A stretch of DNA of 64,000 bases from Gaiella sp038230035 (GCA_038230035.1 JBBRNX010000001.1:310001-374000); one strand, 5' to 3'. Shown: positions 24,540-32,639, counted from the first letter of the stretch. A program made the numbers and translations. The notes: generated by a model not told the origin, from the sequence alone.

Positions 24540-25157
24540 CTACCCAGCGCGCACTCGTCGGTTCCCGACGAGGACGAACCCCACGGCCACCGCGACCATC
24601 CCGACCAGCATCCCGACGGAGTTCAGGAGCACGCCGCCGTAGCCGTGCTGCGAGACGTCGAGGAACGGGTACGGATACCAGTCGACGCTCGCGCCGCGTA
24701 TCAGCGTGTAGACGAGGTACGCGAACGGGTACAGCAGCCACAGGCCGGCGATGCGAAGCAAGAGGCGGTGTCGAGGCGGGTCGAGGAACCAGTCGACGAC
24801 GAGCACGAGCGGGATCAGCTTGTGGACGGTGAAGTCGACCCACGCGATGTGCGTGTCGAGGCTCTCCTGCAGTCCGGAAAGCAGGAGTGCGAATACAACT
24901 CCCGTGATCGTGATGTAGAGGGTCACGGCTCCGCGGACCGCGTCGAATAGGGCGGTTCGCTCCGCCGGTCTGACGGCCACGACGAGCGCGAGCATCGCGA
25001 TCGCGAGCAGGTTCGTCTGGATCGTGAAGAAGCTGGAGAAGTTGCCCGGGCTGAACGTCGGCAGGCCTTGACGTAGGCTCGCGAACTGGTACGTGATCGC
25101 GACAACGCCAGCGGCCGCGAACCCGAGCCGAGCGAACGTATGAGCGGCTCCGCGCAC
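24540..25157 (-). CDS. Pr6Pr family integral membrane protein
   Basis: A 205-residue protein with about six transmembrane segments. The block SPGNFSSFFTIQTNLLAIAML and the later VHKLIPLVLVVDWFLDPP and YPFAYLVYTLIRG match the Pr6Pr/FAR-17a-AIG1-like family of bacterial membrane proteins (seen in parts). The biochemical role is unknown; distant eukaryotic relatives are fatty-acyl hydrolases with a Thr/His pair, and comparable T and H residues are visible (QTN, VHK). It is transcribed alone on the minus strand. Confidence 0.8.
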   Translation of the reverse strand: MRGAAHTFARLGFAAAGVVAITYQFASLRQGLPTFSPGNFSSFFTIQTNLLAIAMLALVVAVRPAERTALFDAVRGAVTLYITITGVVFALLLSGLQESLDTHIAWVDFTVHKLIPLVLVVDWFLDPPRHRLLLRIAGLWLLYPFAYLVYTLIRGASVDWYPYPFLDVSQHGYGGVLLNSVGMLVGMVAVAVGFVLVGNRRVRAG

Positions 25158-25212
25158 ACGCCGAGCCTACTTCACCACTGCGGCGTGTTCGCTTGCTCGT
25201 AGGATTCACCCG

Positions 25213-25641
25213 ATGAGACCGAACCGCTCGATCCCAACGGCTGCGGTCATCCCCGTTCTGATCTATCCAGATGTGAGGGAAGCAGTCGCATGGCTCGGCG
25301 AGGCGTTCGGGTTTGTCGAGCGCGTGCAGATCGGCGAAAGCCATCGCTCGCAGCTCAGCGTCGGCGAGGGGGCAGTGATCGTCGGTGACGTACGCTACGA
25401 CCGTCGGCCGCCTCGGGCGGGTGAGGTGACGCATTCGGTGATGGTGCGTGTCGACGATGCGGTCGCACATTGTCAGCGCGCACGGACGAAGGGCGCGCTC
25501 ATCCTCATGGAGCCGACCGACTTCGAATACGGAGAGCGTCAGTACGAAGCCGAGGATCCCGCCGGGCATCAGTGGACGTTTTCCGAGACGCTCGCCGACG
25601 TCGCACCCGAGGAGTGGGGCGGGATTCTGCGCGAGAGTTGA
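25213..25641 (+). CDS. VOC superfamily (PhnB/glyoxalase-like) protein
   Basis: A 142-residue single-subunit vicinal-oxygen-chelate protein. The N-terminus AAVIPVLIYPDVREAVAWLGEAFGF (in parts) and the C-terminal EAEDPAGHQWTFSETLADV match PhnB/YkcA-like VOC proteins. Metal or substrate residues cannot be assigned with certainty. It overlaps the next VOC gene by one base (TGATG), so the pair is translationally coupled. Possible roles include glyoxalase, resistance-type binding or dioxygenase-like activity. Confidence 0.8.
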   Translation: MRPNRSIPTAAVIPVLIYPDVREAVAWLGEAFGFVERVQIGESHRSQLSVGEGAVIVGDVRYDRRPPRAGEVTHSVMVRVDDAVAHCQRARTKGALILMEPTDFEYGERQYEAEDPAGHQWTFSETLADVAPEEWGGILRES

Positions 25642-26072
25642 TGACTCGCCTCGTTGGCATCAACCATGTGGCGCTCGAGGTCGACGACCTCGACGCGGCG
25701 CTCGCCTTCTACGGCGGCCCCTTCGAGTCGCGTCTCCGCGGCCGTAGTGCCGACGCGGCGTTCGTCGACATCGGCGACCAGTTCCTGGCGCTCATGACGG
25801 GACGGACGGGAACCGCCGACTCCGCACGGCACGTCGGCCTCGTCGTCGACGACAAGCAGGCCGTGCGGCGCGCACTCGAAGCAGCCGGCGTCGAGATCCT
25901 GCCCGGGCGGCGGCTCGACTTTCTCGACCCGTGGGGCAATCGCGTCGAGATCGTGCAGTACGACCAGATTCAGTTCACGAAGACACCGGAGATCCTGCAG
26001 GGAATGGGCCTGGACCTCGGCAAGACGGAGGCCGCGCTCGAGGAGCTCCGCGTGAAGGGGCTCGCGTCCTGA
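25641..26072 (+). CDS. VOC superfamily (glyoxalase/bleomycin-resistance-like) protein
   Basis: A 143-residue VOC protein: VGINHVALEVDDLDAALAFYGG (in parts) begins the first beta-alpha-beta unit with the usual metal-site histidine, and FLDPWGNRVEIVQYDQI ends the second unit with the conserved Glu. It starts at the ATG within TGATG shared with the upstream gene. The C-terminal extension LGKTEAALEELRVKG is not part of the domain. Function unspecified. Confidence 0.82.
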   Translation: MTRLVGINHVALEVDDLDAALAFYGGPFESRLRGRSADAAFVDIGDQFLALMTGRTGTADSARHVGLVVDDKQAVRRALEAAGVEILPGRRLDFLDPWGNRVEIVQYDQIQFTKTPEILQGMGLDLGKTEAALEELRVKGLAS

Positions 26073-26109
26073 TCTATCCGGCGGGTGTGAACCGCTACCG
26101 GTAGGACAC

Positions 26110-26134
26110 GTAGGGGCGGAGGCTTGCGTCGCCC
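26110..26134. repeat. Dispersed palindromic element, copy 1
   Basis: GTAGGGGCGGAGGCTTGCGT followed by CGCCC closely resembles the reverse complement of the element at 31880-31903 (GTAGGGGCGAGGCTTGCCTC then GCCC). It lies in the gap between the plus-strand VOC gene and the minus-strand aconitase gene, that is, at a convergent gene end. It may serve as a bidirectional terminator or be a REP-like repeat. Confidence 0.55.
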
Positions 26135-26145
26135 TCGGCGTTCGG

Positions 26146-28863
26146 TCAGTCCGCGAGCAGGCGTCTGAGGACGTACGGGAGGATGCCGCCGTGACGGAGG
26201 TATTCGCGCTCGCGGGGCGTGTCCAGCCGGACAGTCGCGCGGAACTCGATGCCGTCGGCGCGCACGGTCACCTCGCGCGCGTCACCGTTTTCCACGCCCA
26301 GCACCGAGAACGCCTCCCGCCCGGTCAGCCCGAGCGACTCGCGGTTCTCGCCAGCCGGGTACTGCAGCGGCAGGATGCCCATCATGAGCAGGTTCGAGCG
26401 GTGGATCTTCTCATAGCTTTCCGCGATCACCGCCTTCACACCGAGGAGCTTCGGGCCTTTCGCCGCCCAGTCGCGTGACGAGCCAGAACCGTACTCCTTG
26501 CCGGCGAGCACGACGAGCGGGACGCCGTCTGCGAGGTAGCGCTCGGCCGCGTCGTAGATCGTCGTCTCCTCGCCGTCCGGCAAGTGGGTCGTCCAGGTTC
26601 CCTCCGACCCCGGAACGAGCTGGTTCCGCAGACGCACGTTCGCGAACGTCCCGCGCACCATCACCTCGTGGTTGCCGCGACGCGACCCGTACGAATTGAA
26701 GTCGTTGCGCTCGATCCCATGCTCAACGAGATAAGCCCCGGCCGGAGATTCGAGCTTGATGGACCCTGCGGGCGAGATGTGGTCGGTCGTGACGGAGTCG
26801 CCGACCGACACGAGGCATCGGGCGCCGACGATGTCGGCGACTGTTCCAGGCTCGTGCGTCATGCCGTCGAAGTACGGCGGCAGGCGCACGTACGTCGACT
26901 CCTCGTCCCAGGCGAACAGGTCACCCTCTGGGATCGGTAGCTCGCGCCAGGCCGGGTCGCCGGTATAGACGTCGCCGTAGGTGGCGGCGTACATCTCCTT
27001 GCCGATGGCCGCTGCAATCGTGTCGGCTATCTCCTTCGGCGAGGGCCAGATGTCGGCAAGGAACACGTCTGCCCCAGACGAGTCCTGGCCGAGCGGCTCA
27101 CTCGCGAGGTCGATGTCCATCCGACCCGCGAGCGCATAGGCGACCACGAGCGGCGGCGAGGCGAGGTAGTTGGCCTTGACCTCCGGATGGATGCGAGCCT
27201 CGAAATTGCGGTTGCCCGAGAGGACGGCGCAGGCCACCAGACCGCCTTCGGTGATCGCAGCGGAGACTTCCGCGGGAAGCGGGCCCGAGTTGCCGATGCA
27301 CGTCGTACAGCCGTACCCGACGGTGTTGAAGCCGAGCGCGTCGAGGTACTCGCCGAGGCCGGTCTTGTCGTAGTACTTGGTGACGACCTTCGAGCCGGGC
27401 GCGAGGCTCGACTTCACCCACGGCTTGCGCGTCAAACCTCGCTCCACCGCCCGCTTCGCGAGCAGCCCGGCGCCGATCATCACGGCCGGATTGGATGTGT
27501 TCGTACAGGACGTGATCGCGGCGATCACAACGGCGCCGTGGTCGAGGTCGAAGCTCTCCCCGTCTAGCTCGACCGTGACCGAGGTGCGGGCCGGTGCGGC
27601 GACGATCGCTGTGGAGTCGCTGCCGTCCATCGACTCGGCCAGCGCCTCGTCGATCCGCCCGTTTCCTGCGTCGATGCCGAAGCTCGGGAGCACGCTGAAG
27701 AAGGCGTGCTTCGCGTCGCGCAGCGGGATTCGATCCTGTGGCCGGCGTGGGCCGGCAAGCGACGGCTCGACAGATCCAAGGTCGAGCTCGACCACCTGCG
27801 AGTACGTCGGATGGTCATGCGGATCGTGCCAAAGACCGTTCTCCTTGCAGTACGCCTCGACCAGGGCAACCCGCTCTTCGCTGCGCGCGGTGAGCCTCAG
27901 GTAGCGGAGCGTCTCGGCGTCGACTGGGAAGAAGCCGCAGGTCGCGCCGTACTCCGGCGACATGTTCCCGAGCGTCGCGCGATCGGTGAGCGGCAACCGC
28001 TCCAGCCCCTCTCCGATGTACTCGACGAACTTCCCGACGACACCCGTCTCACGCAGGATCTGCGTGACGGTGAGGACGAGGTCGGTCGCGGTTGCGCCGT
28101 CCGGCAGCGCTCCGGTCAGCTTGAAGCCGACGACCTGAGGCACGAGCATCGAGATCGCCTCGCCGAGCATCGCCGCTTCGGCCTCGATGCCACCTACACC
28201 CCAGCCCAGCACTCCTAGACCGTTGACCATCGTGGTGTGCGAGTCGGTTCCGACGACTGTGTCCGGGAAAGCCTGACCGTTTCTCTCCTCGACGACTCGC
28301 GCGAGGAACTCCAGGTTCACTTGGTGGACGATGCCGGTGTTCGGCGGCACGACCTCCAGGTTGTCGAAGGCGGTCTGACCCCAGCGGAGGAAGGCGTAGC
28401 GCTCGCGGTTGCGCTGGAACTCGAGCTCGGCGTTTCGTGCAATCGCGAAGCGACTGCCGAACTCGTCGACCTGGACCGAATGGTCGATCACGAGTTCGGC
28501 GGGCAAGAGCGGGTTGATCTTCGCCGGGTCTCCGCCCAGGTCACGCATCGCGTTGCGCATCGCGGCGAGGTCGACGATCGCCGGGACGCCGGTGAAGTCC
28601 TGCAGCAGCACGCGCGCCGGAGTGAACGAGATCTCGCGCGACGGCGCTGCTTTCGCCTCCCACGAGGCGATTGCCTCGACATCGTTGGGGGTCACCGTGA
28701 CGCCGTCCTCACGGCGGAGCGCATTCTCGAGCAGGACGCGCAAGGTGTACGGGAGTCGGAAGACGTCGAACCGGCTCTGCAGAGCATCCAGACGGAAGAT
28801 CTCGAGCTCGCGACCGCCGACGGAGAGCGTCGAGCGCGAGCCGAAACTGTCCGGGTGTGTCAC
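26146..28863 (-). CDS. acnA: Aconitate hydratase A
   Basis: A 905-residue iron-sulfur enzyme of the TCA cycle that interconverts citrate and isocitrate. The three cluster cysteines are in AAITSCTNTSNP (one) and YGCTTCIGNSGPL (two). The swivel domain at the C-terminus carries GKEYGSGSSRDWAAKGPKLLG with the active-site arginine and serine. Full length and domain order match AcnA/IRP-type aconitases. The start is GTG at 28863. The PH-domain gene lies 40 bp upstream on the same strand. No regulator is adjacent. Confidence 0.96.
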   Translation of the reverse strand: MTHPDSFGSRSTLSVGGRELEIFRLDALQSRFDVFRLPYTLRVLLENALRREDGVTVTPNDVEAIASWEAKAAPSREISFTPARVLLQDFTGVPAIVDLAAMRNAMRDLGGDPAKINPLLPAELVIDHSVQVDEFGSRFAIARNAELEFQRNRERYAFLRWGQTAFDNLEVVPPNTGIVHQVNLEFLARVVEERNGQAFPDTVVGTDSHTTMVNGLGVLGWGVGGIEAEAAMLGEAISMLVPQVVGFKLTGALPDGATATDLVLTVTQILRETGVVGKFVEYIGEGLERLPLTDRATLGNMSPEYGATCGFFPVDAETLRYLRLTARSEERVALVEAYCKENGLWHDPHDHPTYSQVVELDLGSVEPSLAGPRRPQDRIPLRDAKHAFFSVLPSFGIDAGNGRIDEALAESMDGSDSTAIVAAPARTSVTVELDGESFDLDHGAVVIAAITSCTNTSNPAVMIGAGLLAKRAVERGLTRKPWVKSSLAPGSKVVTKYYDKTGLGEYLDALGFNTVGYGCTTCIGNSGPLPAEVSAAITEGGLVACAVLSGNRNFEARIHPEVKANYLASPPLVVAYALAGRMDIDLASEPLGQDSSGADVFLADIWPSPKEIADTIAAAIGKEMYAATYGDVYTGDPAWRELPIPEGDLFAWDEESTYVRLPPYFDGMTHEPGTVADIVGARCLVSVGDSVTTDHISPAGSIKLESPAGAYLVEHGIERNDFNSYGSRRGNHEVMVRGTFANVRLRNQLVPGSEGTWTTHLPDGEETTIYDAAERYLADGVPLVVLAGKEYGSGSSRDWAAKGPKLLGVKAVIAESYEKIHRSNLLMMGILPLQYPAGENRESLGLTGREAFSVLGVENGDAREVTVRADGIEFRATVRLDTPREREYLRHGGILPYVLRRLLAD

Positions 28864-28903
28864 TCCTCGATTCTGCCTGCTACCGCGCGTCGTCTGCCGC
28901 GGC

Positions 28904-29410
28904 CTACGCGAGGCCGCCCTGGCGGTCTGTGCTGCGAATGCGCTCTATCGCGGTGAGGATCTCGTCGCGCAGGTCGCGGGGCCGGTCGATGCCGATGAAG
29001 CGAAGGTCGGCGTCCGCAGCGTCGCCACTCGCCGTATCGAAGTCGACGGAACCCGTCTTGAGCAGCCGTTCAATCGGGCTCTGCACGACCTTGATGTTCT
29101 GCACCCGGTCGAGCGACGCAGAGTTTTCGTGCCGCGAGAGGATCCCCGTGCGGATCAGCAGATGCTTCGTCGTGATCGTGTAGCGGGTGAAGTAGCGCCG
29201 TACCCAGCCCACGAGGAGAACAAGCGCAAAGCCCGCGAGGAAGATGATGATCCCGTACGACAGGGGCCAGTCCTGCCCCGCCGCCTTCGCCACGATGATC
29301 ACGACGAGTGGGATCAGGACGAGCAGCGTCCACTTGAGATAGAAGGAGACGGTCGAGCGCCACGTCGGGTTGCCCTGCCAGATCACGTCTTCGCCTTCGA
29401 GCATCCGCAT
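28904..29410 (-). CDS. Bacterial PH-domain (YdbS-like) membrane protein
   Basis: A 168-residue protein with two central hydrophobic segments (VSFYLKWTLLVLIPLVVIIV and YGIIIFLAGFALVLLVGWV) followed by a bPH2/YdbS-type domain. The latter shows the characteristic RYTITTKHLLIRTGILSRHE and LDRVQNIKVVQSPIERLL. These proteins sit in the cytoplasmic membrane; their role is not established. It is encoded upstream of acnA on the same strand. Confidence 0.85.
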   Translation of the reverse strand: MRMLEGEDVIWQGNPTWRSTVSFYLKWTLLVLIPLVVIIVAKAAGQDWPLSYGIIIFLAGFALVLLVGWVRRYFTRYTITTKHLLIRTGILSRHENSASLDRVQNIKVVQSPIERLLKTGSVDFDTASGDAADADLRFIGIDRPRDLRDEILTAIERIRSTDRQGGLA

Positions 29411-29443
29411 GGCGTGAAGGCTACTCGGGCTCCCTGACGTTCT

Positions 29444-30217
29444 CTAGCCGTGGACGCCGATGACGGCCGCCCAATCGCGGAGACGTGCTCGCTCGAAGCC
29501 GAGCTCGACGAGCGCGTCTAGGCGCGCACGTCGACCGGGCCGCCGATTGCCGTGCACCCAGTTGGCCGCGTCGTACGCAGGATCGCCGACGCACGGGAGC
29601 GGGTCGATCGCGCACAGTCCGCGCCGTTCGCAGACGAGGAGGTTGCGCTCGTCGAAGTCACCGTGGAGGAGAACAGCCGGCGGTGGGTCTCGCTCGAGCT
29701 CGGTGATCTTCGCGAGCGCCCACTCCGCCTTCGTAGCCGATGCGCGCCCCTCGTCGGCGGCGCGGACAATCCTGCGTCGGACGACGTCGCCGAGCGTCGG
29801 CAATCCCGTAGGCGAGTCGGTGTGGAGCTGCGTCAACAGGCTTGCGATGTCGGCTGCGCCGGCCGATGCGGGATGCGTCCCCGGTCGGATCCGCTCCAGC
29901 AGCATCGCGCCGAGCTCGCCGTCCGAGGCGAGCAACTCGGGTGCGCACCGGCCTCCCCAGGCCCGCAAGGCGTCGATCTCGTGGCGTGTCCGAGGCCACG
30001 GCGCGCCGACTTTGAGGATCGCCGATGAGCCGTCTGGCAGGCGCACCTCACGGACGCACGAGAGCAAGCCGCCGGGCAGCTCCGGCCCCAGCTGGAGCTG
30101 CCAGCGGGTAGCCAGCGTGGCGTGAGTAGCGGGGAGCGATGCGAGCCAGGCCCGTCCTTCGTCGCCGAGCACACGAGCGACGAAGGCACGGAAGGACTGG
30201 GGGACAACCTCCGCCAC
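29444..30217 (-). CDS. Aminoglycoside/hydroxyurea phosphotransferase-like kinase (APH(6) family)
   Basis: A 257-residue small-molecule kinase. It has a nucleotide-binding N-lobe (SSAILKVG with the ATP lysine), the catalytic loop VLLHGDFDERNLLV (H-G-D and N) and the metal-binding AIDPLPCVGDPAYDAANWVHG. This fits the family that includes streptomycin 6-kinase and hydroxyurea kinase. The GTG at 30217 lies 1 bp after the TetR stop, so regulator and kinase are one transcript; a longer reading from 30295 is inside tetR. Actinobacterial members often have unknown, non-antibiotic substrates, so resistance should not be assumed. Confidence 0.82.
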   Translation of the reverse strand: MAEVVPQSFRAFVARVLGDEGRAWLASLPATHATLATRWQLQLGPELPGGLLSCVREVRLPDGSSAILKVGAPWPRTRHEIDALRAWGGRCAPELLASDGELGAMLLERIRPGTHPASAGAADIASLLTQLHTDSPTGLPTLGDVVRRRIVRAADEGRASATKAEWALAKITELERDPPPAVLLHGDFDERNLLVCERRGLCAIDPLPCVGDPAYDAANWVHGNRRPGRRARLDALVELGFERARLRDWAAVIGVHG

Positions 30218-30218
30218 G

Positions 30219-30785
30219 TCAGGAATCGACCATGACCGACCGCGCGATCTCGACGACGGCATCACGGACGCGCGCGCCGTCGAGCTTCCGGTCACGGCGA
30301 AGGTGACGCTGCAGATCGCCTGCCAGCGGCGCCAGGATCACATCGGCGAGCGTCTCTGCATCTGCCCCCGGTCGAGCCTCGCGGAGCAGGACCGCGACAT
30401 GCGCGCGCCAAGCGGCATAAGCGCCGGAGCGGAAGCGCGCGCCGGCCGCCGCGGTTTCGGACGCCACGACGAGGTCGAGGTGGCGCTCGTGGAGGTCGAG
30501 GAGCGCCGTCAGGAACGCGGTGAGCCGCTCGGCGGCGGGCGCACCGGGCCCGAGCGGAGCAGGGCCGCGTACGACTGCCTCCTGCAGGATCCGCTCGTCC
30601 TCGTCGAGCAGGGCTAGGGCGAGACCGGCGCGATCGCCGAAATGGCGGTACACCGTCCCCTTGCCGACCCCCGCCGCGGCTGCGATGTCGTCCATCGACA
30701 CCGCAGCCACGCCGCGTTCGGCGAAGAGCCGCTCTGCGGTGGCGAGGACGAGCTCACGGTTGCGGACGGCATCTGCGCGGGGCAC
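30219..30785 (-). CDS. TetR/AcrR family regulator
   Basis: A 188-residue repressor with the TetR HTH at residues 8-54 (LATAERLFAERGVAAVSMDD then AAAAGVGKGTVYRHFGDRAG) and a variable C-terminal ligand domain. It diverges from the rhodanese gene across two spaced inverted repeats (30797-30810 and 30828-30841) and precedes the kinase gene by 1 bp. It probably represses both directions. The ligand is unknown. Confidence 0.9.
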   Translation of the reverse strand: MPRADAVRNRELVLATAERLFAERGVAAVSMDDIAAAAGVGKGTVYRHFGDRAGLALALLDEDERILQEAVVRGPAPLGPGAPAAERLTAFLTALLDLHERHLDLVVASETAAAGARFRSGAYAAWRAHVAVLLREARPGADAETLADVILAPLAGDLQRHLRRDRKLDGARVRDAVVEIARSVMVDS

Positions 30786-30796
30786 GGGAATAGAAA

Positions 30797-30841
30797 CGGA
30801 CTGTAGTCCGGTTATGCAGTAGTGAATCGGACGGTCGTCCG
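30797..30841. promoter_or_regulatory. Twin TetR-type operators between tetR and the rhodanese gene
   Basis: Two related inverted repeats lie 31 bp apart: CGGACTGTAGTCCG at 30797-30810 and CGGACGGTCGTCCG at 30828-30841. Both have perfect 6-bp arms around a central GT, and they share the pattern CGGAC-N4-GTCCG. The spacing is about three helical turns, so two repressor dimers would bind on the same DNA face. Confidence 0.8.
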
Positions 30842-30863
30842 TTTATCCCACAAGGAGGCCCAC

Positions 30864-31205
30864 ATGTCCACTGCCGTCATCTCACGCCAGGAGCTCGAGG
30901 CGAAGCTAGCGAGCCCGAACCCGCCGGTGCTCGCCGAAGCACTCGGCCCGATCTACTACGACGAGGCGCATCTGCCGGGTGCCGTCAACCTCGATCCGGA
31001 TCGGTTGGAAGAGCTCGTTCCGGCGCTGTTCCCGGATCTCGAGGCGGAGATCGTCGTCTACTGCGCGAGCGAAACCTGCCGGAACTCCCACACGGCCGCG
31101 GCACAGCTGAGCGCGCTCGGCTATTCGAGCGTCGCTGTGTACGGAGCCGGCAAGGCCGATTGGATCGCCGCCGGCCTTTCCGTCGAGTCGAGCGTCGCTG
31201 CCTGA
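30864..31205 (+). CDS. Rhodanese-like sulfurtransferase
   Basis: A 113-residue single-domain rhodanese. The catalytic cysteine loop is VVYCASETCRNSHTA (six residues from the first Cys, ASETCR), and the N-terminal part contains the usual YDEAHLPGAVNLD. A strong AAGGAGG precedes the ATG at 30864 by the normal distance; an in-frame ATG at 30822 would place the start inside the second operator. Rhodaneses transfer sulfane sulfur or handle persulfides. Control by the divergent TetR protein suggests an inducible stress role. A strong hairpin follows the gene. Confidence 0.88.
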   Translation: MSTAVISRQELEAKLASPNPPVLAEALGPIYYDEAHLPGAVNLDPDRLEELVPALFPDLEAEIVVYCASETCRNSHTAAAQLSALGYSSVAVYGAGKADWIAAGLSVESSVAA

Positions 31206-31214
31206 GCCCATCTG

Positions 31215-31248
31215 GTCGAGCCCTCCGCGTCCGCACGGAGGGCTCGAC
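31215..31248 (+). terminator. Hairpin after the rhodanese gene
   Basis: GTCGAGCCCTCCG (31215-31227) pairs perfectly with CGGAGGGCTCGAC (31236-31248) around an 8-nt loop, giving a 13-bp GC-rich stem. No T tract follows, as is common in high-GC actinobacterial terminators. It separates the rhodanese from bolA. Confidence 0.7.
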
Positions 31249-31268
31249 GGCGCGGCTACGATGCTCCG

Positions 31269-31499
31269 GTGGCGAGCGAGAGGATCAGGACGTTGCTCGA
31301 GGAGGCCTTCCCGGGCGACGAGATCGCCGTCCACGACCGCACGGGCGGCGGCGACCACTTCCAGGTGATCGTCACCTCAGGCCGCTTCGCCGGGCTCTCT
31401 CTGATCGACCAGCACCGTCTCGTCAACGCGGCGCTCGAAGCGCCGCTCGCTGACGGGACAATCCACGAGCTCCGAATCGAGACGAAGGGAAACGCATGA
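31269..31499 (+). CDS. BolA family protein
   Basis: A 76-residue BolA/IbaG-type protein with the fold's ERIRTLLEEAFPGDEIAVHD start (in parts), the GGGDHFQVIVTSGRFAGLS strand pair, and the conserved histidine in IDQHRLVNAAL. BolA proteins pair with monothiol glutaredoxins in iron-sulfur cluster trafficking; here the glutaredoxin gene follows with a 4-bp overlap (ATGA). The start is GTG at 31269. Confidence 0.9.
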   Translation: MASERIRTLLEEAFPGDEIAVHDRTGGGDHFQVIVTSGRFAGLSLIDQHRLVNAALEAPLADGTIHELRIETKGNA

Positions 31500-31873
31500 G
31501 CGCAACGACCGATCGAACCCTCAGCGACCGGATCAAGGACGTCATCGCCACCGAGCCGGTCGCCGTCTTCATCAAGGGCACATCGCAGGCGCCAGCGTGT
31601 GGCAACTCCCAGCGTGCGCTGCGCGCGCTCTGGGACTCCGGCGCTCCGGTTGCCACCGTCGACGTGCTGCCCGACCCGCAGATCCGGCAGGAGCTATCGG
31701 CTCTCTCCGGTTGGCCGACGATCCCGCAGGTCTTTGTCAAGGGCGAGCTGATCGGCGGTGCGGATATCTGCGAGGCGCTTGCCGCGAGCGGCGAGCTGCG
31801 TCAGAAGCTCGACGACGCGCTCGGTGTCGAGCGCGAGCAGACGGTCAAGACGGTCGCGCTGACTGCCGCGTAG
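31496..31873 (+). CDS. Monothiol glutaredoxin (Grx4/GrxD family) with CGNS active site
   Basis: A 125-residue Grx4-type glutaredoxin: KGTSQAPACGNSQRAL near residues 28-42, then the cis-proline block GWPTIPQVFVKGELIGGADI. The usual CGFS iron-sulfur ligand motif is CGNS here (residues 35-38), a phenylalanine-to-asparagine change; the cysteine itself is kept. It overlaps bolA by 4 bp, the classic Grx4-BolA partnership for [2Fe-2S] cluster transfer. A C-terminal extension of about 20 residues follows the domain. Confidence 0.9.
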   Translation: MSATTDRTLSDRIKDVIATEPVAVFIKGTSQAPACGNSQRALRALWDSGAPVATVDVLPDPQIRQELSALSGWPTIPQVFVKGELIGGADICEALAASGELRQKLDDALGVEREQTVKTVALTAA

Positions 31874-31879
31874 CGACGA

Positions 31880-31899
31880 GGGCGAGGCAAGCCTCGCCC
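31880..31899. repeat. Perfect palindromic hairpin, dispersed element copy 2
   Basis: GGGCGAGGC and GCCTCGCCC (9-bp arms) flank AA. Together with the following CTAC this is a near copy, in opposite orientation, of the element at 26110-26134. It lies 7 bp after the glutaredoxin stop and can act as its terminator. Confidence 0.65.
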
Positions 31900-31929
31900 C
31901 TACAAACCGCGTGCGAGGGTGGAATCGTA

Positions 31930-31951
31930 AGGGCGACCCTCGGGTCGCCCT
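31930..31951. repeat. Second palindromic hairpin, related element copy 3
   Basis: AGGGCGACCC and GGGTCGCCCT form perfect 10-bp arms around TC. It lies between convergent glutaredoxin (+) and GntR (-) genes, next to the hairpin at 31880-31899. Its GTAAGGGCGA beginning resembles the GTAGGGGCGA of the other copies, so all three may belong to one repeat family. Confidence 0.6.
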
Positions 31952-31961
31952 CGCCCCGCCT

Positions 31962-32639
31962 CTACCGGCGGTCAGACCAATGCGCGAACGCCGCTTCGAC
32001 GTGTGTTCGCACGAGGACCTCGGCCCGCTCCGCATCGCGCGCCTCGATCGCCGCGACGATCTCGACATGCTCGGTGACATCGTCGTCCTGCCACCCGGGG
32101 GCTAGCCGCCTGCGGGCGAGGAGTCGGCGGCCGACGTCGGCTATCCACAGACCGTCGAGTAGCCGTACGAGCGCGTCGTTCCGCGTTGCGGCCGCCACTG
32201 CGATGTGAAACGCACGGCTCGCGTCGTGCGCCTCATCCGACGACGTCGCGGCTCGCTCCGCGTCGATCGAGGCGCGCATCGCGTCGAGGTCCGAATCCAC
32301 GCGGCGCTCCGCGGCAAGGCGCGCAATCGCGGGCTCGAGGACGAGCCGCGCCTCGAGCCGCTGCAGGACGCTGTCGAGGCCGATGTCGAGGACGAAGAAG
32401 CCACGGTTCACCTCGAACTCGACGAGGCCGTCACCCGCCAGGCGGCGCAAGGCTTCGCGAACGGACGTGCGCGAGATGCCGAGTTGATCCGCGAGCTCCG
32501 CCTGACCGAGTCGCGCACCCGGGCCGAGCGCACCCTCGACGATCAGCGATCGGATCTCGTCATAAGCCAGGCCGACGACTGACCGCACGCGGAGGGTCCT
32601 CGCGGCGGCCGGCTCCGGTGAAGGCCTCGTGGTTGACAT
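31962..32639 (-). CDS. GntR family (FCD-type) regulator of the amine catabolic island
   Basis: A 225-residue regulator with an N-terminal winged helix (AYDEIRSLIVEGALGPGARL then LGISRTSVREALRRLAGDGL) and an all-helical FCD effector domain carrying spaced histidines (FHIAVAAATRN and HVEIVAAIEARD) that may bind metal or ligand. The start at 32639 is used; an alternative GTG at 32588 begins right at the HTH. It diverges from the APC permease gene. In mycobacteria a GntR-type protein, PipR, controls the related piperidine P450 operon, which supports the same role here. Confidence 0.88.
   Translation of the reverse strand: MSTTRPSPEPAAARTLRVRSVVGLAYDEIRSLIVEGALGPGARLGQAELADQLGISRTSVREALRRLAGDGLVEFEVNRGFFVLDIGLDSVLQRLEARLVLEPAIARLAAERRVDSDLDAMRASIDAERAATSSDEAHDASRAFHIAVAAATRNDALVRLLDGLWIADVGRRLLARRRLAPGWQDDDVTEHVEIVAAIEARDAERAEVLVRTHVEAAFAHWSDRR

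Noticed and set aside
24229..25569. 446-codon minus-strand frame covering Pr6Pr and neighbouring ORFs
   Set aside because: It spans the Pr6Pr gene in another frame and opposes the VOC gene; composition is Arg-rich and non-protein-like.
29444..30217. APH(6)-like kinase interpreted as a streptomycin-resistance gene or part of an aminocyclitol pathway
   Set aside because: The family contains many chromosomal members of unknown substrate, and the gene is 8 kb from the iol locus under a separate TetR; resistance or a pathway link cannot be claimed.
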